Source of the DNA: Candidatus Moraniibacteriota bacterium
GTDB lineage: Bacteria > Patescibacteriota > Minisyncoccia > Moranbacterales > UBA2206
NCBI GenBank assembly: GCA_023261605.1
Contig: JAHFOP010000025.1
Coordinates: forward strand, 1 to 13,236
DNA: 13,236 nucleotides
Reading direction: 5' to 3'
Shown here: in pieces, positions 6,526 through 13,066 of the stretch
How the letters are laid out: each line of letters opens with the position of its first letter
Numbering within the stretch: the first letter of the stretch is position 1
Notes under the pieces: model-generated
Told to the model about the DNA's origin: nothing
Seen by the model: only the letters and a program-made list of their open reading frames with translations
Database searches by the model: none
Translations under genes and position numbers: made by a program

Positions 6526-6543
6526 AATTTTTTTTCATCTCAA

Positions 6544-6711
6544 CTATTTCGACATGGTCTTGATGCATTTGGTGCAAACTTTTTTGCTCACACCATCGAC
6601 TTTCTTAGCTTGAAGATTGATTTGAAATTTTCGAAGGGTTTTGACCTGGGAATGACTAACTTGGTTTCCTACTTGGGATCCGCGTCCGCAGACATCACAT
6701 ACTCGTGCCAT
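6544..6711 (-). CDS. rpmB: 50S ribosomal protein bL28
   Basis: Large-subunit ribosomal protein. On the minus strand the ORF runs from CAT (6709-6711) to CTA (6544-6546) and gives 55 residues. It begins MARVCDVCGRG and ends with VCTKCIKTMSK. C5-x2-C8 and C46-x2-C49 make the zinc ribbon of the C+ form of bL28, and the GSQVGNQVSHSQ stretch matches the family's G-x-x-V-S-H-S pattern. The length is short but within the family's range (about 55-78). It is convergent with the 6136 gene, sharing the terminator at 6500-6525, and divergent from the M50 protease gene. It therefore stands alone, with its own promoter. Confidence 0.93.
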   Translation of the reverse strand: MARVCDVCGRGSQVGNQVSHSQVKTLRKFQINLQAKKVDGVSKKVCTKCIKTMSK

Positions 6712-6740
6712 AGTTTTGCTGTTGATTTATTACAGAATAT

Positions 6741-6769
6741 AAGTTAGCATAAGAAAGTAATAAAAGCAA
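6741..6769 (-). promoter_or_regulatory. Candidate rpmB promoter
   Basis: On the minus strand, TTGCTT (6769-6764), a 17-nt spacer ending in TGC (extended -10) and TAACTT (6746-6741). It would start near 6734 with a leader of about 23 nt to ATG 6711. The -10 is weak. A possible opposing plus-strand promoter for the protease (TTTGCT 6715-6720, 17 nt, TATAAG 6738-6743) would overlap it. Confidence 0.4.
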
Positions 6770-6781
6770 GAGTTTATATTT

Positions 6782-7471
6782 ATGCTTAATGAAATCGTGC
6801 TCATTGCCTTCTATATAGTCATCCTGCTATATACCGTTATCATCCACGAAGTTTCACATGGTGTCATGGCGCTATGGTTGGGGGATGCGACGGCTAAGTA
6901 TGCTGAGAGGCTGAACTTAAATCCCTTGAAGCATTTGGATTTTTGGGGATCGTTTGTGGTGCCGCTGGTGATGTTTCTTTCGGTCGGATTTGCTTTTGGT
7001 TGGGCCAAGCCAGTGCCATACAACCCGTACAATCTGCGCAATCAAAAATGGGGTCCAGCCTTGGTCGCCTTGGCTGGTCCATTGTCCAATATCATCATTG
7101 CTTTGGTTTCTGCTATTATTGCCGGTTTTGTTTTTATTCCGCTGGCGGTGAAAAAAGAGATAATTTATAACGCCCTGAATCCTTCCAGCGCCGCGTCACT
7201 TATTGCTGGTAGTGGGGGTTCAATTTTGTTCGAACTCTTGGTCGTGATTATTATTATCAATGTGATTTTGGCCTTTTTCAACCTTATCCCAATCCCGCCA
7301 CTCGATGGCTCAAAAATTCTTTTTTTCATTTTTGACATCAAAACGGAGACTGTTATTATGCTTGAGCAATTTGGCTTCTTTTTGCTTTTGTTTTTCATTT
7401 TTTTCTTCTCAGCGCCATTAGGAACGTTTTTGAATTCCATGCTCAATTTATTTTTAGGGATGACATTATAG
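6782..7471 (+). CDS. Site-2-protease-type membrane metalloprotease (M50)
   Basis: Polytopic intramembrane zinc protease of the short, PDZ-less M50 group (YwhC/Rip3-like). Such enzymes cut substrates inside the membrane, often anti-sigma factors or signal-peptide remnants. The 229 residues show HEVSH (22-26, zinc ligands H22 and H26 with E23 catalytic) in the first helix. A conserved GWAKPVPYNPYNLRNQKWGPALVALAGPLSNI block (about 73-104) follows, and NLIPIPPLDG (167-176) supplies the third ligand D175. About five or six hydrophobic segments are visible. There is no PDZ, CBS or signal peptide, so this is not RseP. ATG 6782 follows a T-rich stretch without a Shine-Dalgarno. The gene is divergent from rpmB and ends 8 nt before the rpsL promoter. 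The substrate is unknown. Confidence 0.92.
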   Translation: MLNEIVLIAFYIVILLYTVIIHEVSHGVMALWLGDATAKYAERLNLNPLKHLDFWGSFVVPLVMFLSVGFAFGWAKPVPYNPYNLRNQKWGPALVALAGPLSNIIIALVSAIIAGFVFIPLAVKKEIIYNALNPSSAASLIAGSGGSILFELLVVIIIINVILAFFNLIPIPPLDGSKILFFIFDIKTETVIMLEQFGFFLLLFFIFFFSAPLGTFLNSMLNLFLGMTL

Positions 7472-7479
7472 AACAGGAG

Positions 7480-7508
7480 TTGACAGCTTATAATATATCC
7501 TATATGAT
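7480..7508 (+). promoter_or_regulatory. Promoter of the rpsL-rpsG-fusA cluster
   Basis: Perfect TTGACA (7480-7485), a 17-nt spacer and TATGAT (7503-7508). The predicted start is near 7515, giving a leader of about 42 nt. A TATAAT at 7489-7494 lies in the spacer but is wrongly placed for this -35. Confidence 0.8.
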
Positions 7509-7556
7509 TATTTTGCTAGGCGACTGGCTTATTTTTATTTAAAGAAAATTCTCATT

Positions 7557-7976
7557 ATGCCAACAATCAATCAACTCAAAAGAAAACCTCGAACCAGCGG
7601 AAGCAATAAATCAAAAACTCCGGCTTTTAAACACGTCTTCAATACTTTGCAAAATAAACCAATCAGCACTGCCAGTCCATTCAAACGTGGCGTGTGCCTG
7701 AAGGTTTCGACAACAACTCCGAAAAAACCGAATTCCGCTTTGCGAAAAATTGCGCGCGTGAGGCTCACGAATGGTATGGAAGTCACGGCGTACATCCCGG
7801 GCATTGGACATAATTTGCAGGAGCATTCCATTGTGACGATTCGTGGTGGCCGAGTGAAGGACTTGCCGGGTGTGAGATATCACATTGTGCGGGGAGTTTT
7901 GGATACAGCTGGAGCAGCGAACAGAAAACAAGGCCGATCAAAATATGGAGCGAAGAAAGAAAAAGCGAAAGAATAA
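7557..7976 (+). CDS. rpsL: 30S ribosomal protein uS12
   Basis: Decoding-centre protein of the small subunit. The 139 residues begin MPTINQLKRKPR and contain KRGVC, TTTPKKPNSALRK (K56/K57, the lysines linked to streptomycin response), GHNLQEHS, and GGRVKDLPGVRYH with D102 at the conserved aspartate. Between RKPR and KRGVC there are about 13 more residues than in E. coli S12. This is the longer form also seen in Firmicutes such as B. subtilis. The tail is lysine-rich. It is first in the rpsL-rpsG-fusA cluster, 24 nt before rpsG, with a strong promoter 49 nt upstream. No Shine-Dalgarno precedes ATG 7557. Confidence 0.97.
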   Translation: MPTINQLKRKPRTSGSNKSKTPAFKHVFNTLQNKPISTASPFKRGVCLKVSTTTPKKPNSALRKIARVRLTNGMEVTAYIPGIGHNLQEHSIVTIRGGRVKDLPGVRYHIVRGVLDTAGAANRKQGRSKYGAKKEKAKE

Positions 7977-8000
7977 ATAAGTTTATAAAGTTTTAAAGTT

Positions 8001-8468
8001 ATGCCAAGACGAAAAAGAATTTACAAAAAAAATACTAAGCCTGATTCCAAATACGGCAATCTTTTGGTGGGAAAATTCATGGCCAATATCATGAAGGATG
8101 GCAAAAGAACGATGGCGGAAGTCATTATGTATGACGCTTTCGATATCATTCATGAACAGACCAAAAAGGGTGGCCTCAATATTTTTGAACAAGCGTTGAA
8201 AAATGTTTCTCCTCTAGTTGAACTTAAAAGTCGTCGCGTGGGTGGTGCCAACTATCAGGTGCCAGTGCCGGTTTCTGGCGACCGACGGACTACTCTAGCT
8301 ATTCGCTGGATCAAAAATGCTTGCGCAGCCAAAAAAGGCAAGAAAATGGATTTGAAATTGGCAGAAGAATTGATTGATGCTTCAAATAAGACCGGTGCAG
8401 CCATGAAAAAACGAGAAGACGTGCATCGCATGGCCGATGCTAATAAGGCCTTTGCTCACTTCGCGTAA
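8001..8468 (+). CDS. rpsG: 30S ribosomal protein uS7
   Basis: Primary 16S rRNA-binding protein that nucleates the 30S head and contacts E-site tRNA. The 155 residues begin MPRRKRIYKKN and include LVGKFMANIMKDGKRTMAE, SRRVGGANYQVPVPV, RRTTLAIRWI, and the C-terminal GAAMKKREDVHRMADANKAFAHF. This is full length and ordinary for the family. In E. coli S7 represses its own operon through the rpsL-rpsG spacer. Here that spacer is only 24 nt and I see no obvious structured target, while a large inverted repeat lies on the other side, before fusA. Confidence 0.97.
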   Translation: MPRRKRIYKKNTKPDSKYGNLLVGKFMANIMKDGKRTMAEVIMYDAFDIIHEQTKKGGLNIFEQALKNVSPLVELKSRRVGGANYQVPVPVSGDRRTTLAIRWIKNACAAKKGKKMDLKLAEELIDASNKTGAAMKKREDVHRMADANKAFAHFA

Positions 8469-8572
8469 TTTACGAACTACGAAATTAATACGAATTACGA
8501 AAGGACGAAATAGTGGAATTACGACAAGCTCTTTTTAGCTTTTCGTATTTCGTAAATTTCGTATTTCGTAAA
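8469..8572. repeat. Long inverted repeat of TACGAAAT-like units between rpsG and fusA
   Basis: The left arm (8469-8502) and right arm (8541-8572) are reverse complements with two mismatches and a 2-nt bulge, about 30 pairs in all. Both arms consist of iterated TACGAA/ACGAAAT words, and the 38-nt loop holds further degenerate copies. The left arm begins directly after the rpsG stop. There is no T-run to make it a standard terminator, and fusA lies 14 nt past it. It resembles palindromic intergenic repeats or small non-autonomous elements. Confidence 0.8.
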
Positions 8573-8586
8573 ATAAAATAAATTTT

Positions 8587-10674
8587 ATGGCTAGACAGAC
8601 TCCTATTGAAAGATATCGTAATATTGGGATTATCGCGCATATTGATGGTGGGAAAACAACCACTACGGAGCGCATCTTGTTCTATACCGGAATTACTCAT
8701 AAGATCGGCGAGGTTCATGAAGGGGAAGCGACGATGGACTGGATGGAGCAAGAAAGAGAGCGTGGCATCACAATTACTTCAGCTGCCACGACTTGTTATT
8801 GGAAAGACCATCAAATTAATATTATTGATACTCCGGGACACGTGGACTTTACAGTTGAGGTGGAACGATCACTTCGCGTTCTTGATGGAGCAGTGGTGAT
8901 TTTTGACGGCAAAGAAGGTGTAGAGCCTCAATCGGAAACTGTTTGGAGACAGGCTGATAAATATAGTGTTCCAAGAATGTGTTTTGTCAATAAAATCGAC
9001 AAGGAGGGCGCCGATTTCTACTATGTTCTTAAGACGATTTGGGATCGCTTGACTCCAAATGCAATAGCTCTTCAGATTCCGATTGGAGAAAGAAGTGAAT
9101 TTTCCGGCGTAGTAGATCTTGTTAAAATGAAAGCTTACTCTTTTGCCGGCAAAATGGGAGAAATTGTGGAAGAAAAAGAAATTCCGGCGGAACTTTTGGA
9201 CAAAGCTAAGGAATGGCGAGAAAAAATGGTGGAAAAAATTTCTGAAACTGATGAGACTCTCACTGAAAAATATTTGAATGGAGAAGAAATAACTGATGCC
9301 GAGTTGAAAAACGCTCTTCGTCGTGCGGTTATCTCGAACGCTCTTATCCCGGTTTTTACCGGCACAGCATTAAGGAATAAGGGGGTGCAATTGATGCTAG
9401 ATGCAGTAGTGGATTATCTGCCATCTCCAATTGATGTGCCGAATATCAAAGGCATGGATGTCAATGATCATGAAAAAGAAGTAGAAGTGAAATTTGACGA
9501 CGCGGCGCCATTTGCCGCCTTGGCTTTCAAAGTGGCGACTGATCCATTCGTGGGACAAGTGACATTTTTTCGTGTCTATTCCGGCAAACTGAAAGCCGGT
9601 TCATATATTTTGAATTCTTCCAAGGGTGAAAAGGAACGCGTGAGTCGAATTTTGCAGATGCATTCCAATCACCGCGAAGAAATCGATGAAATTTATGCGG
9701 GTGGCATTGGAGCGTTGGTTGGTATGAAAGCCACCACGACCGGTGACACTTTGTGTGATATTGAACATCCAGTGCTGCTCGAGTCGATCACTTTTCCAGA
9801 ACCGGTCATTTCGATTGCGGTAGAACCGAAAACCAAAGCCGATCAGGAAAAAATGGGTATGGCTCTGCGCAAATTGGCGGAAGAAGATCCAACTTTCAAA
9901 GTCAGGAGTGATGAAGAAACTGGGCAAACCATCATTTCCGGTATGGGTGAATTGCATCTGGATATTATTGTGGACAGAATGAAACGAGAATTCCACGTAG
10001 AAGCTAATGTTGGCGCGCCACAAGTGGCTTATCGTGAAACGATTAAAGGTAGCGCGCAAGCCGAAGGTAAATACATTAAGCAATCCGGTGGACGCGGACA
10101 GTATGGCCATTGTTGGGTCAAAGTTGAGGCGCAAGAAGCCGGTGCTGGTTTTGAATTCGTGAATGAAATCAAAGGTGGTGTCATTCCACAAGAATACATC
10201 GCGCCAATTGGCAAAGGAATCAAAGATGCGATGGACAGTGGAGTTTTGGCTGGTTACCCGATGGTGGACATCAAAGCGACAGTGTACGACGGATCCTTTC
10301 ATGAAGTTGACTCCAATGAAGCTGCTTTCAGAATCGCCGGTTCAATGGCTTTCAAAGAAGCCTGCCGTCGTTCCACCCCAATCATTATGGAGCCAATCAT
10401 GAAAGTGGTGGCCACAACGCCGGAAAACTTCATGGGGGACGTTGTGGGCGATTTGAATTCTAAACGAGGCATCATTAAAGAAATGAACGACCGCGGCGAA
10501 GGCAATGCTATGGTCAAAGAAATCGATGCTGAAGTTCCCCTGTCTTCAATGTTCGGCTATGCTACGCAACTGCGTTCGATGACCCAAGGTCGCGCGTCCT
10601 ACACGATGGAATTCGATCATTATGCCGAAGTGCCGAAGAACGTGGCGGAGACGATTCAGGGGACGAAGAAATAA
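8587..10674 (+). CDS. fusA: Elongation factor G
   Basis: Translocation GTPase that moves tRNAs and mRNA on the ribosome and helps recycle it. The 695 residues are full length. G1 AHIDGGKTTTTERI (17-30), switch I with RGITITSAAT, G3 DTPGH (81-85), G4 NKID (135-138) and G5 near GTAL are visible, as are the domain II-V hallmarks (GMGELHLDI, YRETI, GGRGQYGHC, RSMTQGRASYTMEF). The G1 motif has Gly where most EF-Gs have Ala (HIDAGK to HIDGGK), which still fits the loop consensus. The gene is third in the rpsL-rpsG-fusA cluster but is separated from rpsG by 118 nt holding the inverted repeat. No tuf follows; a tandem TTAGCCA repeat and a strong terminator do. No Shine-Dalgarno precedes ATG 8587. Confidence 0.97.
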   Translation: MARQTPIERYRNIGIIAHIDGGKTTTTERILFYTGITHKIGEVHEGEATMDWMEQERERGITITSAATTCYWKDHQINIIDTPGHVDFTVEVERSLRVLDGAVVIFDGKEGVEPQSETVWRQADKYSVPRMCFVNKIDKEGADFYYVLKTIWDRLTPNAIALQIPIGERSEFSGVVDLVKMKAYSFAGKMGEIVEEKEIPAELLDKAKEWREKMVEKISETDETLTEKYLNGEEITDAELKNALRRAVISNALIPVFTGTALRNKGVQLMLDAVVDYLPSPIDVPNIKGMDVNDHEKEVEVKFDDAAPFAALAFKVATDPFVGQVTFFRVYSGKLKAGSYILNSSKGEKERVSRILQMHSNHREEIDEIYAGGIGALVGMKATTTGDTLCDIEHPVLLESITFPEPVISIAVEPKTKADQEKMGMALRKLAEEDPTFKVRSDEETGQTIISGMGELHLDIIVDRMKREFHVEANVGAPQVAYRETIKGSAQAEGKYIKQSGGRGQYGHCWVKVEAQEAGAGFEFVNEIKGGVIPQEYIAPIGKGIKDAMDSGVLAGYPMVDIKATVYDGSFHEVDSNEAAFRIAGSMAFKEACRRSTPIIMEPIMKVVATTPENFMGDVVGDLNSKRGIIKEMNDRGEGNAMVKEIDAEVPLSSMFGYATQLRSMTQGRASYTMEFDHYAEVPKNVAETIQGTKK

Positions 10675-10677
10675 TAG

Positions 10678-10696
10678 TTAGCCATTAGCCATTAGC
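10678..10696 (+). repeat. Short tandem repeat TTAGCCA
   Basis: TTAGCCA occurs twice plus a partial third copy (TTAGC), beginning 4 nt after the fusA stop. It is non-coding. Similar tiny repeats are common between CPR genes as far as I recall; no function is known to me. Confidence 0.7.
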
Positions 10697-10731
10697 TTTT
10701 GGAATTTAGGAATACGGATACTTTTGGATAC

Positions 10732-10763
10732 AAAAAGCAACTCTTGCGAGAGAGTTGCTTTTT
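10732..10763 (+). terminator. Intrinsic terminator of the str cluster
   Basis: A perfect 13-bp stem (10732-10744 with 10751-10763; GCAACTCT core) closes a 6-nt loop and ends in TTTTT. It lies 57 nt after the fusA stop. The A5 on the left could allow reverse-strand function. Confidence 0.9.
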
Positions 10764-10772
10764 GGTTGATGG

Positions 10773-10800
10773 CAGCATCCAATTGCGCAATTGGATGCTG
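10773..10800. repeat. 28-bp perfect palindrome
   Basis: Positions 10773-10786 (CAGCATCCAATTGC) are followed immediately by their exact reverse complement (10787-10800). No T-run follows, so it is not a terminator. It lies beyond the str-cluster terminator and 48 nt before the Nudix start, a place suited to an operator for the Nudix-flavoprotein unit. I could not identify a convincing promoter there. Confidence 0.85.
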
Positions 10801-10848
10801 ACATCATGCTGGTTTACTTTCCGCCACATTTATGGAACAATTCAAAAT

Positions 10849-11262
10849 ATGGAAAAGAAATCAATCATTGTAGTTTTGGGTATCATTGAAAATGAGCAGG
10901 GCGAAGTGTTGCTGTCTCTTCGTAATGATCCGAAATTTCCCGGGGCGCATCTCAAATGGGATCTGATTGGCGGTAAAAATGAAATGGGTGAATCGCTGGA
11001 AGAAACACTTATTCGTGAAGTCGATGAAGAAACGGGGTTTAAAATTAAGATCGAGAAAATGTTGCCATATAGTATCTGCAAGAATTGGGAATTGCTGGAA
11101 CTTTTCCAGCACACTTTGCTTTTTTGCTATGTCTGTCGTGTTGTGTCGGGCGAACTGCAAAATCGAGAGGATAAGATTAGAGAGTTGCGCTGGGTCACGC
11201 AAGAAGAAGCACTGAAACTTGACTTACTTTTCAGTGCGCGAGAATATTTGGAGATGTTATAA
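10849..11262 (+). CDS. Nudix hydrolase
   Basis: Hydrolase for nucleoside diphosphates linked to another moiety. The 137 residues contain an exact Nudix box, GKNEMGE (42-48), seven residues, then REVDEETGF (56-64), which supplies the metal ligands. The preceding WDLIGG strand and the C-terminal LRWVTQEEALKL element are typical of the MutT-like and (d)NTP-handling groups. The substrate cannot be told from sequence; oxidised or surplus nucleotides are plausible. I start at ATG 10849 (MEKKSIIVVLGII). An in-frame TTG at 10699 would add 50 residues that cover the terminator and palindrome and look non-coding. The flavoprotein gene begins 4 nt after its stop, so the two are probably cotranscribed. 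Confidence 0.9.
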   Translation: MEKKSIIVVLGIIENEQGEVLLSLRNDPKFPGAHLKWDLIGGKNEMGESLEETLIREVDEETGFKIKIEKMLPYSICKNWELLELFQHTLLFCYVCRVVSGELQNREDKIRELRWVTQEEALKLDLLFSAREYLEML

Positions 11263-11266
11263 AATT

Positions 11267-12574
11267 ATGTCAAAAATAAATTTAGGCAAAAAATTTGATG
11301 TTGTTGTCATCGGCGGGGGACCGGCGGGGATGATGGCGGCGGGAACGGCGGGAAGAAACGGCTCGAGCGTTCTTTTGCTGGAAAAAAACAATACGCTGGG
11401 CAAAAAGCTGTTGCTAACGGGGAATGGCAGATGCAATCTGACGCACGCCGAGTTTGATAATAAGGAATTTATCAAAAGCCTAGGTAAAAAAGGCAAGTTT
11501 CTTTTTTCGTCGCTCAATGTTTTTGGACCCGAGGAGGTGATGGAATTTTTTGCGAATTTGGGAGTGCCGATCAAGATTGAAGCCGGCGGCAAAGTTTTCC
11601 CGGCTTCTAATAAAGCTGATGATGTTTTGCGAGCTCTCGAAAAATATTTGAAAAATAATAAAGTAGAAGTGATGATGCGGGCAGACGTTTTGGGATTTGA
11701 AATAGAAGAAAAGAACGGTCAGAAAAAAATCACGGGCGTGCACTTGAAAAGAGGTGTGATTTATGCTGACAAATTTATTCTGACGACGGGCGGTGCGTCC
11801 TATCCACTGACCGGTTCGACGGGGAGTGGTTATGCTTGGGCGCGTGCATGTGGACATACAATTGTCACGCCAATACCAACTCTTGTGCCGCTAAAAACTG
11901 AGGAAAATTGGGTCAAAGAAGCTCAGGGCGTGAGCTTGAAAGATGCGCGCATCAGTTTAGTGCAAAATAATAAAAAAACATTTTCGCAACAAGGAGATTT
12001 GATTTTCACGCACTTTGGCCTCAGCGGTCCGACTATTTTGAACTTAAGCCGAAAAATGACAGAGCTCGAAAATCAAAAAGAAAATATTTTCATCTCAATA
12101 GATCTGAAACCTGCGATGGACAAAAAAGCGCTGGATATTTTTTTGCAAAAAGATTTCATCAAACACGCGAACAAAAACGTCATTAATTATTTGGCAGAAA
12201 CTGTGCCAGCAAAATTAGCCAAGGCGCTATTGCGGTTGGCGAATATTCCGGCGGAGAAGAAAAACAATGTCATTACTAGAGAAGAGCGCGGGAAAATTGT
12301 AAACTTATTGAAAGATTTGCGCCTCACTGTCGTCGGCGACACTGGGTTCGACCAAGCTATGGTGACTCGCGGAGGGGTAGAATTGAAAGAAGTCGACCCA
12401 AAAACTATGCAATCCAAAATCGTGCCCAATCTGTATCTGGCCGGTGAAGTGTTGGACCTGGATGGCCCGACCGGTGGGTATAATTTGCAGATCTGTTGGA
12501 GTACGGGGCATGCGGCTGGGACATATTGTACAAAAAACAAAAATGAAAAGAAAAATAAATGTCAAAAATATTGA
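11267..12574 (+). CDS. BaiN/HI0933-type FAD-dependent oxidoreductase
   Basis: Flavoprotein of the HI0933 (BaiN/RdsA-like, 'aminoacetone oxidase') family; its physiological reaction is poorly defined. The 435 residues start with a Rossmann FAD motif, VVVIGGGPAG (12-21), with E39 at the end of the second strand. The family signature TGNGRCNLT (51-59) and TGGASYPLTGSTGSGY follow, and the C-terminal FAD-binding GEVLDLDGPTGGYNLQ starts at 393. I start at ATG 11267 (MSKINLGKKFDVVVIGG). An in-frame TTG 48 nt earlier overlaps the Nudix gene. The last 15 or so residues (CTKNKNEKKNKCQKY) are basic, unlike typical family ends, and overlap the start of the KilA-N gene by 32 nt. That suggests the tail was remade when the neighbouring DNA arrived. 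Confidence 0.92.
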   Translation: MSKINLGKKFDVVVIGGGPAGMMAAGTAGRNGSSVLLLEKNNTLGKKLLLTGNGRCNLTHAEFDNKEFIKSLGKKGKFLFSSLNVFGPEEVMEFFANLGVPIKIEAGGKVFPASNKADDVLRALEKYLKNNKVEVMMRADVLGFEIEEKNGQKKITGVHLKRGVIYADKFILTTGGASYPLTGSTGSGYAWARACGHTIVTPIPTLVPLKTEENWVKEAQGVSLKDARISLVQNNKKTFSQQGDLIFTHFGLSGPTILNLSRKMTELENQKENIFISIDLKPAMDKKALDIFLQKDFIKHANKNVINYLAETVPAKLAKALLRLANIPAEKKNNVITREERGKIVNLLKDLRLTVVGDTGFDQAMVTRGGVELKEVDPKTMQSKIVPNLYLAGEVLDLDGPTGGYNLQICWSTGHAAGTYCTKNKNEKKNKCQKY

Positions 12575-12913
12575 GATTGTTCTATATAAGTATGGTAAAG
12601 AAGATTATATCTCGCTGACCGATATGGCTAAGTTTAGGTCTTATGATAGCGGGGTTGTTATCGCGAATTGGCTGACGACGAAATATACGATTCAGTTTAT
12701 GGGAATTTGGGAGCAAATGAATAACCCAAATTTTAATCTTATGGAATTCCATAAGATTAAAAATGAAGTAGGCACCAACGGGTTTATCGTTTCCTCTTCT
12801 ATGTGGATCAAAAAGACATGGCGCAAAAACAAAGACTACAAATTCTCAATGAAACGGCCATCGATCAAATGCAAACGCTTGTGGGGAATCAGGGAATCAA
12901 GAGATTGAAATGA
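12543..12913 (+). pseudogene. KilA-N domain protein, internally deleted and frameshifted
   Basis: The N-terminal part (12543 to about 12817) is a recognisable KilA-N DNA-binding domain: YISLTDMAKF, VIANWLTTKYTIQFMGIWEQMNNPNFN, EFHKIKNEVG and SSSMWIKKT. KilA-N proteins come from phages and mobile elements and are frequent in CPR genomes. After WIKKT the reading frame turns into an unrelated basic tail ending at 12908. In another frame, 12818-12913 reads MAQKQRLQILNETAIDQMQT, then LVGNQGIKRLK and stop. This matches, as I remember it, the C-terminal end of full-length KilA-N proteins of this type (about 270 aa). Some 150-170 central residues are thus missing, with a frame change, the junction being near 12806-12818. 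ATG 12543 lies inside the end of the flavoprotein gene. A truncated 121-aa KilA-N protein could still be made. Confidence 0.75.
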
Positions 12914-12936
12914 TGCAGTTGGGGATAATTTTCTAT

Positions 12937-12998
12937 AAAATTTAATTTTGTAAAATCTCAAAAACAAGCTATAATATAAACATCGAAAATTAAATTTT
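12937..12998. repeat. 13-bp inverted repeats flanking a promoter
   Basis: AAAATTTAATTTT (12937-12949) and its exact complement AAAATTAAATTTT (12986-12998) flank the promoter of the exported-protein gene. Both are A/T only, so chance is a serious alternative to an operator pair. Confidence 0.5.
12948..12975 (+). promoter_or_regulatory. Promoter of the exported-protein gene
   Basis: TTGTAA (12948-12953), a 16-nt spacer and a perfect TATAAT (12970-12975). The predicted start is near 12982, giving a leader of about 59 nt to ATG 13041. Confidence 0.6.
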
Positions 12999-13021
12999 AA
13001 CTAAGGTGCGGGAAAACTAAT

Positions 13022-13066
13022 ATGCCTAATTTCAAAACCAATGTGGAAAACTCAAGAGAGAGTTAA
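13022..13066 (+). CDS. Possible 14-codon ORF overlapping the exported-protein start
   Basis: ATG 13022 reads MPNFKTNVENSRES and stops at 13064-13066, inside the first codons of the next gene in another frame. AAGG at 13003-13006 precedes it at long distance. It may be a regulatory upstream ORF or chance. Confidence 0.15.
   Translation: MPNFKTNVENSRES

Noticed and set aside
8469..8572. CRISPR-like array or terminator
   Set aside because: The units are short, degenerate and in opposite orientations without unique spacers, and no T-run follows the stem.
9601..10302. 233-codon minus-strand ORF inside fusA
   Set aside because: It is fully antisense to conserved EF-G codons and its product has no recognisable domain, so it is a shadow frame.
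10699..10848. TTG-initiated 50-residue extension of the Nudix protein
   Set aside because: It covers the fusA terminator and the 28-bp palindrome, and the translation lacks protein-like character.
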